From positions 41,468,766 to 41,532,765 of the forward strand of contig OX387184.1 in NCBI GenBank assembly GCA_947561395.2: a stretch of DNA of 64,000 bases, read 5' to 3'. This document shows positions 12,571-22,700 of this stretch, in pieces (the stretch's first letter is position 1; every line of letters begins with the position of its first letter). A program made the translations under genes and the position numbers. The DNA is from Buxus sempervirens (lineage: Eukaryota > Streptophyta > Magnoliopsida > Buxales > Buxaceae). The notes beneath the pieces were generated by a model. The model had not been told where the DNA came from and did no database searches. It saw only the letters and a list, made by a program, of their open reading frames with translations.

Positions 12571-14289
12571 TTTTTTTGCGATACTTATCTAACTAAAATT
12601 CAATTGAATCAAAAAGAAAAAGTGAACAAAAAGGGGAATTTTATTATTTCCAAGACTCATTTAAATAAAAAGAAAAGAAGAATTTTATTATTGCTATGTC
12701 TAATTTTAAATGATTATTTGAATTATTAATTAATAACGGAAACACATCTAATTATTAATAGATTATTTAAATTACCAATTAACAGGTGAAAAAACTAAAA
12801 CCCCCAAAATTCAAAAAAGGAAAAAAAAAAAAAAAAGAAACATAAATTCAACAAAACTTCAAAGAAATTTATTATAATTTAATATTTTGTTATAATATAA
12901 AATTCTTATGAGTTTTAAAAAATGAATCAAAATAAAATATATTTTAATATTACAATAACTTTGTTTTTTTTATTTAATAATTACAAATCTGTTGCCAAAA
13001 AAAATGTATAAAATCAATCGTAACATGCAATGTACGTAAACCATTGCTCATAAAGTTACGTGTCTAAATAGATGTCATTTTTATCATGAAAAATGTTTAT
13101 TAAATCTCTAAGGATGTTAAAATTATTTCAAAAATATAATAGGAGGCTACTATAATTTTATTAAACCTCAATACAATATAAAGTAATTTTATATTTTTCT
13201 TTATTCTTCTTATATAAGCAAATGTCTGAATATAAAGAAAATGGCGGTACATTTCAGGTTCACATCCTATGGAGCTCCTATCTGCACGTTTATCTGGAGC
13301 TTTTCATTTCATATGATTGCGCCAAATGTACTAAAAATTTACAATTAAGCCACTCAAGTTTACATCCTTGGTTTTTCATGCACATGACATGATCTTTAAG
13401 TTATATGTTAATCCACCACAATCCAACTCAAATCGCCATGTGTAAACTGAATGATCCATCAAATTTTATATTTGTATATGGATTTAATACCTATTAATTT
13501 CTCATTCAAAAATAAACAAAAGCAATATATACATATGGTTGTGGTCTCATTGATAGACTAAATAATTTGCATACTAGGATTGACTTCCTTGATGAATCCC
13601 ATACAGTGAATTTATTTTTTCAAAATTACTTAAAGCAATGAGAGTTCTTATAAAACTACTCCCCTTTAAAGGAACAACTGAAATTAACTTATGTAAAGCG
13701 ATGAGAGTACTTCATGTGAAATCTTACAATCTGTGTAAATCTGAGAATGAAAACTTTGCTCTGAGGTCGTGAACAATTATCTATGATTGCTGAAAATGAT
13801 CTTGTAAACCGAAGGCTTTATATATCAGGGCTGCAAATCTGCTAAGAACAGTCAGCTTCCACAATAAGCTCAACTTCAACCCTGGAATAAGAATAAACTA
13901 AAAGAATGAAATTGTTAATCGAATTCCTTGGAATCATAATACACAAACTGATCACCCCTGTAACGAGGATTCTTCCGCAGCATTCAGGCACCACAAAGAT
14001 GACTAAAAAATGAAAATTAATCAGAAGTTACCAAAGAGATCTCTCACATGCAATTGCTAATCATTTTAAATTTTGAGCAACTTAAATATGTAGGGGATGC
14101 TAATTTTTGTAAAGCTTTATCAAACCCACCTTATGAGGATGTACAAAGGAAATTTCTTGAGGAGATATGATGACCCCAGTTGAATATATGTCTGTTAACT
14201 GTTGTAATGTTGAGGTTATATATGCTCACTATTTAAGTAACGAAGAACCATGTGATCCATCTTGGAGTGATTATTCGAATTTCATTTCT
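12571..14289. other. AT-rich non-coding flank downstream of the host gene
   Basis: Mostly A/T-rich sequence without clear genes. Two minus-strand pieces near 13846-13995 look coding-like (a 12-residue acidic tail VEVELIVEADCS after a TTATTCCAG, and NPRYRGDQFVYYDSKEFD before a stop). I could not build a convincing spliced gene from them. Confidence 0.4.
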
Positions 14290-14294
14290 AACTA

Positions 14295-14652
14295 TGTTAC
14301 ACACTCAATTTGAAAAGAAAATGAAATTGAATTATATCCAGAATATTAGAGCATTCGAGGTGCTCTGCCTCCTGTTACAAACGAAGAGAACCTATTCAAA
14401 ACCGAGAGAACATGATACAAAAACTTCCTCCTCAATGTTTCCCTCCCAGAACTGATAAAGGAAAACTAATAACAACAAAAGACCAAACTATCCTTAATAC
14501 ATTGACTTAATACCATGTAACCCATCACAATCCATCAGCATAAGGCTCAATGTCCTCTTTTTCCACCTTAGCAAAACTCAATCAAAAATCTGTTTTGTGA
14601 CTTCCGTCAAAGACGCCTCCTTTATTCTGCAACCCAAACCACGGTGGTAACA
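14295..14652 (-). repeat. 3' LTR of the Gypsy element
   Basis: 358 bp, running TGTTACACAC to GGTGGTAACA on the plus strand. It is identical to 19226-19583 except for one visible substitution. Confidence 0.97.
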
Positions 14653-14667
14653 ATTACCTCCCCATCT
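14653..14667 (-). other. Polypurine tract of the Gypsy element
   Basis: On the minus strand GATGGGGAGGTAAT directly precedes the 3' LTR, as expected for the plus-strand primer of LTR retrotransposons. Confidence 0.75.
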
Positions 14668-17600
14668 AAAACACCTTGTCCACAAGGTGTGGATAAGCAG
14701 CTTGGAGAGAATGGTAGTCTTCCCACACAGCATCGGAGTCGGATTGCCCTTGACGCACTGTCAGAAGCTGAGTCACCGCTTGGTTGTTGCGTTTCACAAC
14801 CCGCCGGTCAAGCACACGATCAGGTTCAGGAGCTAAAATGCCATGAATGTCCATAGGCGGAAGTGTAGGAAGAGAGGAGATGTGCTGTCCAAGCTTTTTC
14901 TTCAACTGGGAGACATGGAAAATTGGGTGAATGAGAGAATCTGAAGGTAGATCCAAGAGATAAGCCACCGATCCGATCCTTTTGAGCACTTGAAAGGGTC
15001 CATAGAACCTAGGTGAGAGCTTGAGGCTCTTGCGATGAGCAACAGAGAGTTGACGATACGGTTGAAGACGAAGGTAAACCCAGTCACCAACATCAAAATG
15101 CCGCTCTGCTTTTTTCAAATCATAGTACTTTTTCATTCGATTTTGTGCTTTGTGCAGATTATCACGGAGTATGGACCATACCTGAGTGCGAGTCCGCAAA
15201 AATTCTTCCACGGATGGCACATTTGAAGTCCCTGGTTCATACAAGAGGGTTGTCGGAGGTGCATATCCATAAACTGCCATGAAAGGTGACATCTTGGTAG
15301 AACTGTGGACATGAGTGTTGTAGGAATATTCAGCGGTAGGCAACCAAAGGACCCAATCCTTGGGTCTGTCTCCAGCAAAACAACGTAGATAGGTCTCCAG
15401 AACTTTGTTAATGGCTTCGGTCTGACCATCTGAATGAGGATGGTAGGCCGAGCTCATCGACAATTGAACCCCTTGAAGTTGGAACAATTCCTGCCAAAAA
15501 TGGCTAGTGAAAATGGGGTCACGATCTGAAACAATAGACCTTGGTAACCCATGTAATCGGTAAATGTGAGTCATAAAGGCAGTGGCCACGGACTTAGCAG
15601 TATAGGGATGTTGTAGAGGTATAAAGTGGGCATATTTGGTGAATCTGTCGACGACAACCCACACAACATCTTGTCCAGAAGATTTAGGCATCCCTTCAAT
15701 GAAATCCATGGAGATGTCACTCCATGGTTGCTGGGGAATGGGTAAGTTCTGTAATAAACCCCCTGCTTTGGCATTGTCGTATTTATTCCGCTGACATATA
15801 TCACAATTTCTGATGAAAGCTTTGATGTCATGTTTAATACCAGGCCAGAAAAACTCAGCTCGTGCCCGATGAAGAGTTTTATCAAATCCAGGATGTCCAG
15901 CGAGGGGAGAACTATGCAAATAATGCAAAATTTGGTTTCTCAGGTTTGGATCTGCACCCACAAATATTCTGTTTTTATATAGTATCAAACCATCTCTGAA
16001 TTTATACTTGGAAGTCAAATCTGTACCCTGTTGAAACTGTTGGAGAAGTTTTTGACTGTGAGGATCTTGTTGATAACTCTGTTTTATGTCTTGGATCCAA
16101 TCCATATGTGGAAAAGAGATGACTGCTAGTGTACCTTCAGAACTGTCTAGGCCTTCAAACTGTCTAGATAAGGCATCAGCAACTTTATTTTCAACTCCCT
16201 TCTTATACTCAACCCGGAAGTCATACCCTAGAAGCTTTGCCAACCATTTATGTTGAAGTGGAGTGCCAATCCTTTGCTCTAACAGATATTTCAAACTCTG
16301 GTGGTCAGTTTTAATGACAAAGGAATGACCTAACAAGTAGGGACGCCACTTTTGAACAGCTGTGACCAATGCGAACAATTCCTTTTCATAGGTAGACAGC
16401 AATAAGAACCTCCCCTTAAGAGCCTTGCTGAAGAAAGACAATGGCCTACCCCCTTGCATAAGCACTGCACCCACCCCCACACCTGAAGCATCACATTCTA
16501 TAAGGAAGGGTTTAGCAAAATCCGGTAAAGCCAACACTGGAGGTTGCATAACAGCCTCCTTAAGATGTTGAAAAGCTGTTTTTCCATTGTCAGTCCAAAT
16601 AAAAGAGTTCTTTTTTAGCATCTCTGTAAGAGGAGCAGCAATACACCCATAGCCTTTGATGAACCTCCGATAGTAACCCGTGAGACCAAGGAACCCTCGT
16701 AGACCCTTGAGGGTGCTAGGTAGAGGCCAATCCACCATGGCTTGGAGTTTGGAGTGGTCGGCCTTGACCCCTTCAGCTGAAATGAGATGCCCAAGATAAT
16801 CTATTTCCCGACAACCAAATTTACATTTAGATTTCTTGGCAAACAAGGTTTGTTGTTTTAGGATGCCTAAAGTCACCCTTAAATGTGCCACATGTTCCTC
16901 CATAGACTTGCTATATACTAAGATGTCATCGAAAAACACTAGGATGAATTTCCGGAGAAAAGGCCTGAAAATATCATTCATCAAAGATTGGAAAGTAGAT
17001 GGAGCATTGGTGAGGCCAAAGGGAATTACCAAAAATTCATAGTGTCCATCATGAGTCCGGAAAGCTGTCTTATGCACATCTACAGGACGGACCCTGATTT
17101 GGTGATAACCAGATCTTAAATCCAACTTAGAGAAATAGGTGGAACCATGAAGTTCATCAAGCAACTCTTCAACCACTGGTATAGGGAAACGGTCCTTCAC
17201 TGTTACTTTGTTTAAGGCCCGATAGTCCACACACATACGCCAACTGCCATCAGCCTTCCTCACCAACAATACCGGACTGGAATAAGGACTTTGTGACTCT
17301 TGGATAACACCAGTTTGCAGCAAATCCCTCACAATCTTTTCAATCTCCTCCTTTTGAAAATAAGGATAACGGTAGGGTCTAATTGACACTGGTTTAGCAT
17401 CTGGTACAAGAGGGATACTGTGGTCATGAGACCTTGGTGGTGGTAAGCCCTTGGGCTCAAAAAAAACTTCAGGAAAGTGAGCAAGTAGTGCTGCAATAGG
17501 AGCTGGTTCAGGTGTGGATGAACTTGGTACTGCTCCAACTGCCTCCACCAGTTGAAGTACTACCCCTTTCCTCTCATGCTTTGGTAGTTTAAGCTTCGTA

Positions 17601-18244
17601 TCTTCATTCCACAGCTTAGTAAACTGTAGGCCATGTAATTCTATAGATTTTCCCTCACTTTCAAACTTCATGGAGAGGTCTCTAAAATTCCACATGATGT
17701 TGCCAAAATTATGGAGCCATTGCACTCCCAAAACCATATCACATCCAGCAAGTATCAGAATAAAAGCATTTATAGAAAACATATTACCTTGTATATGAAT
17801 AGGTATATTTGTGCAACCTCCCGAGCTGTTAAGGACATCACCATTAGCAATTTTAACCTGTATTTTAGTGCTATTATCACTGACCAACTGCGCCCTTTGC
17901 ACAATAGAAGGATCCACAAAGTTGTGTGTACTCCCACTATCCACAAGGATTACTACCTTGTGGTTATTGATGTGTCCCACTAGCCTCATAGTATTAATGT
18001 GTACAACTCCTTGTATAGCGTGTAAGGATATTTCAGGTTGAATTTCTTCCTCATCACATGTTGCTGGAGCTTCTTCTAACTGACCTTGTTCTGTTTCACC
18101 ATTGCAGGTAACAATGTCTTCAATAAGAAACAACTTTGGTGAGGTACAACGGTGGTTTGGGTTCCACTTGGAGTCACAGTAATAACATAACCCCCTTCTT
18201 CGGCGCTCCTCCATTTGCTGGTGGCTGATCTTTTGCACTGGCAC
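14666..18244 (-). CDS. Gypsy Pol polyprotein with chromodomain-like tail
   Basis: 1192 residues, open throughout. Domains in order: zinc knuckle C20-x2-C23...H31-x-C33; aspartic protease with DSG at 102-104; reverse transcriptase with FFDD at 437-440 in place of YVDD; RNase H with D585, E620, D647 and D690; integrase HHCC region about 774-816 and DDE at D847, D907, E943; GPF-type C-terminal module about 1085-1125; and a chromodomain-like end from about residue 1140 (VLDRRVVKRNNQAV then AVWEDY). The upstream limit given is a GTG codon and is nominal: the frame continues upstream to about 18460. A 55-bp tandem duplication separates it from the gag frame. All catalytic residues are present, so the enzyme part could still be active in trans. 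Confidence 0.95.
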   Translation of the reverse strand: MPVQKISHQQMEERRRRGLCYYCDSKWNPNHRCTSPKLFLIEDIVTCNGETEQGQLEEAPATCDEEEIQPEISLHAIQGVVHINTMRLVGHINNHKVVILVDSGSTHNFVDPSIVQRAQLVSDNSTKIQVKIANGDVLNSSGGCTNIPIHIQGNMFSINAFILILAGCDMVLGVQWLHNFGNIMWNFRDLSMKFESEGKSIELHGLQFTKLWNEDTKLKLPKHERKGVVLQLVEAVGAVPSSSTPEPAPIAALLAHFPEVFFEPKGLPPPRSHDHSIPLVPDAKPVSIRPYRYPYFQKEEIEKIVRDLLQTGVIQESQSPYSSPVLLVRKADGSWRMCVDYRALNKVTVKDRFPIPVVEELLDELHGSTYFSKLDLRSGYHQIRVRPVDVHKTAFRTHDGHYEFLVIPFGLTNAPSTFQSLMNDIFRPFLRKFILVFFDDILVYSKSMEEHVAHLRVTLGILKQQTLFAKKSKCKFGCREIDYLGHLISAEGVKADHSKLQAMVDWPLPSTLKGLRGFLGLTGYYRRFIKGYGCIAAPLTEMLKKNSFIWTDNGKTAFQHLKEAVMQPPVLALPDFAKPFLIECDASGVGVGAVLMQGGRPLSFFSKALKGRFLLLSTYEKELFALVTAVQKWRPYLLGHSFVIKTDHQSLKYLLEQRIGTPLQHKWLAKLLGYDFRVEYKKGVENKVADALSRQFEGLDSSEGTLAVISFPHMDWIQDIKQSYQQDPHSQKLLQQFQQGTDLTSKYKFRDGLILYKNRIFVGADPNLRNQILHYLHSSPLAGHPGFDKTLHRARAEFFWPGIKHDIKAFIRNCDICQRNKYDNAKAGGLLQNLPIPQQPWSDISMDFIEGMPKSSGQDVVWVVVDRFTKYAHFIPLQHPYTAKSVATAFMTHIYRLHGLPRSIVSDRDPIFTSHFWQELFQLQGVQLSMSSAYHPHSDGQTEAINKVLETYLRCFAGDRPKDWVLWLPTAEYSYNTHVHSSTKMSPFMAVYGYAPPTTLLYEPGTSNVPSVEEFLRTRTQVWSILRDNLHKAQNRMKKYYDLKKAERHFDVGDWVYLRLQPYRQLSVAHRKSLKLSPRFYGPFQVLKRIGSVAYLLDLPSDSLIHPIFHVSQLKKKLGQHISSLPTLPPMDIHGILAPEPDRVLDRRVVKRNNQAVTQLLTVRQGQSDSDAVWEDYHSLQAAYPHLVDKVF

Positions 18245-18388
18245 AATAGCTCGTGACCCTTCCTTGGGGTTTCTATTAGAGTTTACTGATGTAGTGGGAC
18301 TAACTGAAATTGTAGAAGGCTTAACAAAGCCCCCTGTTGTATAAGATCTCCCATAACCAGCAGCAGTAGATATAGGTATAGAACTGAA

Positions 18389-18498
18389 TTTAGTAGTCTT
18401 CTTTATACTACTAGATAAGGCTTCTTGGGTCTTGGCTAACCCATTTAGTAGTCTTCTTTATACTACTAGATAAGGCTTCTTGGGTCTTGGCTAACCCA
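18389..18498 (-). repeat. 55-bp tandem duplication breaking gag-pol
   Basis: Two perfect adjacent copies, 18389-18443 and 18444-18498, each beginning TTTAGTAGTCTTCTTTATAC on the plus strand. Because 55 is not a multiple of three, the reading frame shifts. Gag ends at a TAG inside the copy nearer pol (18411). Confidence 0.97.
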
Positions 18499-19202
18499 TA
18501 AGCTTCAGTGATAGTCTTAGGATTGAACATTCGCACCGACAAGCGAATTTCATCCTTAAGCCCACTAAGGAAGCAACTCAACTTATGTGACTCCGTTAGA
18601 TCCCGTATTCTATTGGCACACAATTCAAATTTGCCTTTGTAGTCATCCACAGTAGTCTCCTGTTGTAATTTGGTTAAATTCTCCATTGGATCGTCATAAG
18701 AAGATGGTCCAAAACGAACCAAAAGAGCCTTGGTCAAGGCATCCCAACTAGTGAGGCCACCTGAAGCTTCCAATTCTTGAAACCAAATTAGTGCCTGGTC
18801 CTCCATGTGAAATGATGCTAACATAATTCGTTGCTGAGGACTAGATCTATAGAAATTGAAGAATTGGTTGGCCTTGTAAATCCATCCCTGTGGATCCTCA
18901 CCCCCAAACTTAGGAAAATCCAAACGTAATGGACGATATTGAAATTCTTCCCCTGCTAAGGTGTCTCCATGATGCCCTGATTGCCTAGGATGGCTAGAAC
19001 CACTAGATCCACCCGATCCTAGTAATTCCACCTTTTGAATGAGTAGATCAAGGCTAGAATTTATACCTGAACACTGTTGTTGAAGATCTCCCATCTGATG
19101 GCCCAGATCTCCAATTGCAGATTTATGAGAATCCTGGACTTTCTTCAATGTTTGAAGCATCTCTGCCATCTCCTTCATTCTAGTTCCTTCTGCCATCTTC
19201 AA
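18411..19202 (-). CDS. Gypsy Gag, cut short by tandem duplication
   Basis: 263 residues. It begins with a methionine just after the primer binding site, then a coiled-coil-like N-terminus, a Ser/Gly linker near residue 65 and a retrotransposon gag core (LDFPKFGGEDPQGWIYK, then DQALIWFQ and RFGPSSYDDPME). The last residues, from KWVSQDP onward, come from the frame-shifted second copy of the 55-bp duplication. The zinc knuckle that normally follows is in the pol frame. Counting one copy of the repeat only, the two frames agree, which shows that the duplication is the sole break. Confidence 0.93.
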   Translation of the reverse strand: MKMAEGTRMKEMAEMLQTLKKVQDSHKSAIGDLGHQMGDLQQQCSGINSSLDLLIQKVELLGSGGSSGSSHPRQSGHHGDTLAGEEFQYRPLRLDFPKFGGEDPQGWIYKANQFFNFYRSSPQQRIMLASFHMEDQALIWFQELEASGGLTSWDALTKALLVRFGPSSYDDPMENLTKLQQETTVDDYKGKFELCANRIRDLTESHKLSCFLSGLKDEIRLSVRMFNPKTITEAYGLAKTQEALSSSIKKTTKWVSQDPRSLI

Positions 19203-19210
19203 GGATCACA

Positions 19211-19222
19211 GCTTTGATACCA
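19211..19222 (-). other. Primer binding site of the Gypsy element
   Basis: On the minus strand TGGTATCAAAGC lies three bases inside the 5' LTR. It matches the initiator-tRNA-Met primer site TGGTATCAGAGC with one mismatch. Confidence 0.88.
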
Positions 19223-19225
19223 AAC

Positions 19226-19583
19226 TGTTACACACTCAATTTGAAAAGAAAATGAAATTGAATTATATCCAGAATATTAGAGCATTCGAGGTGCTCTGCC
19301 TCCTGTTACAAACGAAGAGAACCTATTCAAAACCGAGAGAACATGATACAAAAACTTCCTCCTCAATGTTTCCCTCCCAGAACTGATAAAGGAAAACTAA
19401 TAACAACAAAAGACCAAACTATCCTTAATACATTGACTTAATACCATGTAACCCATCACAATCCATCAGCATAAGGCTCAATGTCCTCTTTTTCCATCTT
19501 AGCAAAACTCAATCAAAAATCTGTTTTGTGACTTCCGTCAAAGACGCCTCCTTTATTCTGCAACCCAAACCACGGTGGTAACA
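19226..19583 (-). repeat. 5' LTR of the Gypsy element
   Basis: 358 bp. On the minus strand it contains AATAAA (plus-strand TTTATT at 19552-19557) about 26 bp from its outer edge, facing the 3' end of the host gene. Confidence 0.97.
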
Positions 19584-19701
19584 AACTATTGGAAAACCAA
19601 CTGCTCAAGTTCAAGCCTGCACCACTCTAAATACAACGATCTGGGAGAACCAAAAGACCATTGTAACATTGTCATGTGGGCAGATGAACCATTGAAGGAT
19701 G

Positions 19702-19797
19702 TTAATCGTCCTTGCAGTATGTTCGAAACAAATAAGATAAGATCTTCTTGTAGTGACCCAGCTGAGTACCAGTGTTGGGATCAATAAGGTATGGTAC
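19702..19797 (-). CDS. Host gene exon 10 and stop
   Basis: 96 bp encoding [31 protein letters not shown] and TAA. CATTTGCAG acceptor. The remaining 3' flank to the Gypsy insertion is only 113 bp (19589-19701) plus the 5-bp TSD. Confidence 0.92.
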   Translation of the reverse strand, partial: VPYLIDPNTGTQLGHYKKILSYLFRTYCKDD

Positions 19798-22700
19798 CTG
19801 CAAATGAAAACTCATTCCATCATTAATGCTCCAAGAAGACAAATTGTACGAATTGCAGTTTCTTATCAACAAAAGTTGATATCATGCTTATATAGAAATA
19901 TTCAAGCATTCATGTATATTTCTAAAATATAAAATAGACAGGAATCTGCATCAGCAAGCCATGATTGTGAATCACAGCTTCTATGACAACCAAAAGATCC
20001 CATAAACTATGTATGTCCTCTGATTGCACAACCAGTTCTACAATTTTTGTTGTAAATTTACTTTTATTGGGTTTTTTTTATACTATTCCAACTGGTTAGG
20101 TGTTAAGGCCAGTATATCCAGCTCAGTTGTAAACACAGGCCCATCTTCAACATGTCAAGACACAAGCCCATCTGATCATCATCTTCCAGAATCTTCAAGA
20201 GAATGCTAGACTGTTTGTTGTAACGGTTTTGATTCTTCAGAATACATGTATAAATAAGGTCTAATGTAATACAGTGAAAGAACAAGAAATAGAAACCATT
20301 TGTTTTAACATGGTATCAGAGCCCTTTTCTGACTAACGTCCACCATGACGAGTTCTTCTTCTTCGGAGTCATCTTCCTCCTCTACTCTTTCTTCTTCTTC
20401 TTCTCCTTCACCCAACCTTCCCCTTCCCAATTTCTCCCACATTCTCTCGGTCAAATTAACCCCTGAGAATTATATTCTATGGAAGGCTCAACTGGTTCCT
20501 TACATGGGCAGCAGCTTTATCAATTCGTTGATGGTTCTCATCCTTGCCCACCCCAACTTCTTGCAAATAATACTCCTAACCCTGCATATGATGTATGGCT
20601 GCAGCAGGATCAATTGGTGATGTCAACCCTTATTTCTTCTTTGTCTGAACCTCTTATCGCCCAGGTTGTTGGCTGCATCTCCCCCCGAAAGGTTTGGATC
20701 TCTCTTGAATCAATGTTTGCTTCATCATCTCAGGCTCGCCTTGTTCAAATTCAATTGCAGCTTGCATCCCTCAAGAAGGGCAGTGACTCTATCTCTACTT
20801 ATTACTGTCGAGCCAAGCATCTTGCTGACACCATGGCGGCGGCTGGACGCCCCCTCTCAGCATCAGAATTTGTTCCTTATTTACTTGCAGGACTTGGTCC
20901 AGATTATGACTGTTTAGTCTCCTCTGTTACCACTCATATTGATCCTGTTTCCCCTGAACAACTCCTTGGTCACCTTTTGGCACACGAAGCACGACTGCAA
21001 CATCATTCCAGTACCTCCTCTTTCATCACTGATCCCTCTGCTAATGTTACTTCATGATCACCCTCCTCTGGCTCCCGTGGATGATCTTCTGTTCGTGGTG
21101 GCCGCACAAGTTATTCTCGTGGACGAGGTGGTCGATTCAACACCAATCGTGGTCGTGGTTCCTCAGGCTCTGCTGGGTTTTCTTCTTCAAATCATTCTTT
21201 ATCTGCTGGTAATCGAATTGTATGCCAGGTGTGCAACAAAATGGGTCATACAGCCCTCACATGCTTTCACCGCTTCAATCAAGCATACACAGCTACTGAT
21301 CCTGTCTCTACTAATTTCATGGCATCCAATGGCACTTCTGATGCCCTTTGGTATCTGGATACTGCAGCCTCTCATCATGTTACCAGTGATCCTGACAATT
21401 TGAATATACAAGCATCAGAGTATTCTGGCAAGGAGAGCCTTCATGTTGGTAATGGTAATCTTGTCTCCATCTCTCATTCTGGCACTGCTTCCTTTCCTTC
21501 CAGCTCTTCTCCTTTTATCCTTAATCACATCTTGCAAGCCCCTTCTTTCACAAAGAATCTCATATCTATTCGTAAGTTTTGCCTTGATAATGATGTTTAT
21601 TTTGAGTTTTATGCTCACCATTTTTATGTCAAGGCATGTGCTACCGGGAAGCTTCTACTTCAAGGAACAGTTCATGATGGACTCTATGTCTTCTCTCCTC
21701 CATTGTCACCTCCTCAAGCTCTTACTACTGCTGCTCCTTCATTACATGTTTGGCATGCTCGAATGGGACATCCTTCCTTATGTATTGTTCGTATTGTTCT
21801 CCTGCAACACAATCTTCCATTTACTGTTTCTGCATCTCCATTTTGTAATGCCTACATAATGGCAAAAGCTCACCAACTTCCCTCCCCTCCCCGTCCTTCA
21901 AAATCTACAGAACCATTAGCTCTTATTTTTTCAGATCTTTAGGGACCATCTTCTTATGTATCTCTGGAAGGTTACAAATATTACATTTCATTTATGGATT
22001 TTTACTCACGCTATACCTAGTTGTTCCCATTAAAGTGCAAATCAGATGCCCTTTCTGTTTTCTTTACTTTTAAAACACATGTTGAACTCCAATTTAATAC
22101 CAAAATTAAACAGTTTCAATCAGATTCAGGTGGTGAATTTAAGGCTCTTTCCTCTTATCTTTCTACTGCCGGTATCATACATCGTTCACATGTCCACATG
22201 TTTATACCCAAAACGGCGTCATCGAGCGCAAGCATCGTCATATCGTTGAATCAGGACTTGCATTACTTGCTTACGCTTCTGTCCCTCAACACTTCTGGCC
22301 GTATGCCTTCCTTCATGCTATTTACTTGATCAACATTCTACCATCTCCAGCTCTCAACAATCAGTCCCCCTTTCAACTTTTATTTCACCAGCCTCCCTCA
22401 CTTAAGTCTCTTCATATCTTTGGCTTAGCTTGTTGGCATTTTACTAGGCCCTTCAACCCACACAAAATGGATTACAGATCCACTCAATGTGTCTATTTTG
22501 GCTTAAGCCCAGCCCATCAAGGTTTCCTTTGTTACAATCCAAAAACAGGTTGGTGTATCATCTCCCAGGATGTCCAATTTGATGAAAGCTCTTTTCCTTT
22601 CTCTCAACCCAATACCCCTACTTCCAAGCCCACTTTGTCAACCACCCATGCCCTTTTACCAATTCTATCCTATTCTCCTTACTCACTTCGTCCAGGCCCA

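Larger units (their letters stand above)
14295..19583 (-). mobile_element. Ty3/Gypsy chromovirus, 5289 bp, TSD AACTA
   Basis: A complete LTR retrotransposon in reverse orientation: 358-bp LTRs at both ends, 5-bp target duplication AACTA (14290-14294 and 19584-19588), primer binding site, gag-pol with a C-terminal chromodomain-like segment, and polypurine tract. The LTRs differ at one position I can see (C at 14568 region, T at 19498 region), so insertion was recent. Small size, short LTRs and fused gag-pol fit the Reina-like chromovirus group; this lineage call is an inference. It lies 119 bp beyond the stop codon of the host gene, on the same strand, probably in or next to its 3' untranslated region. 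Confidence 0.96.
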
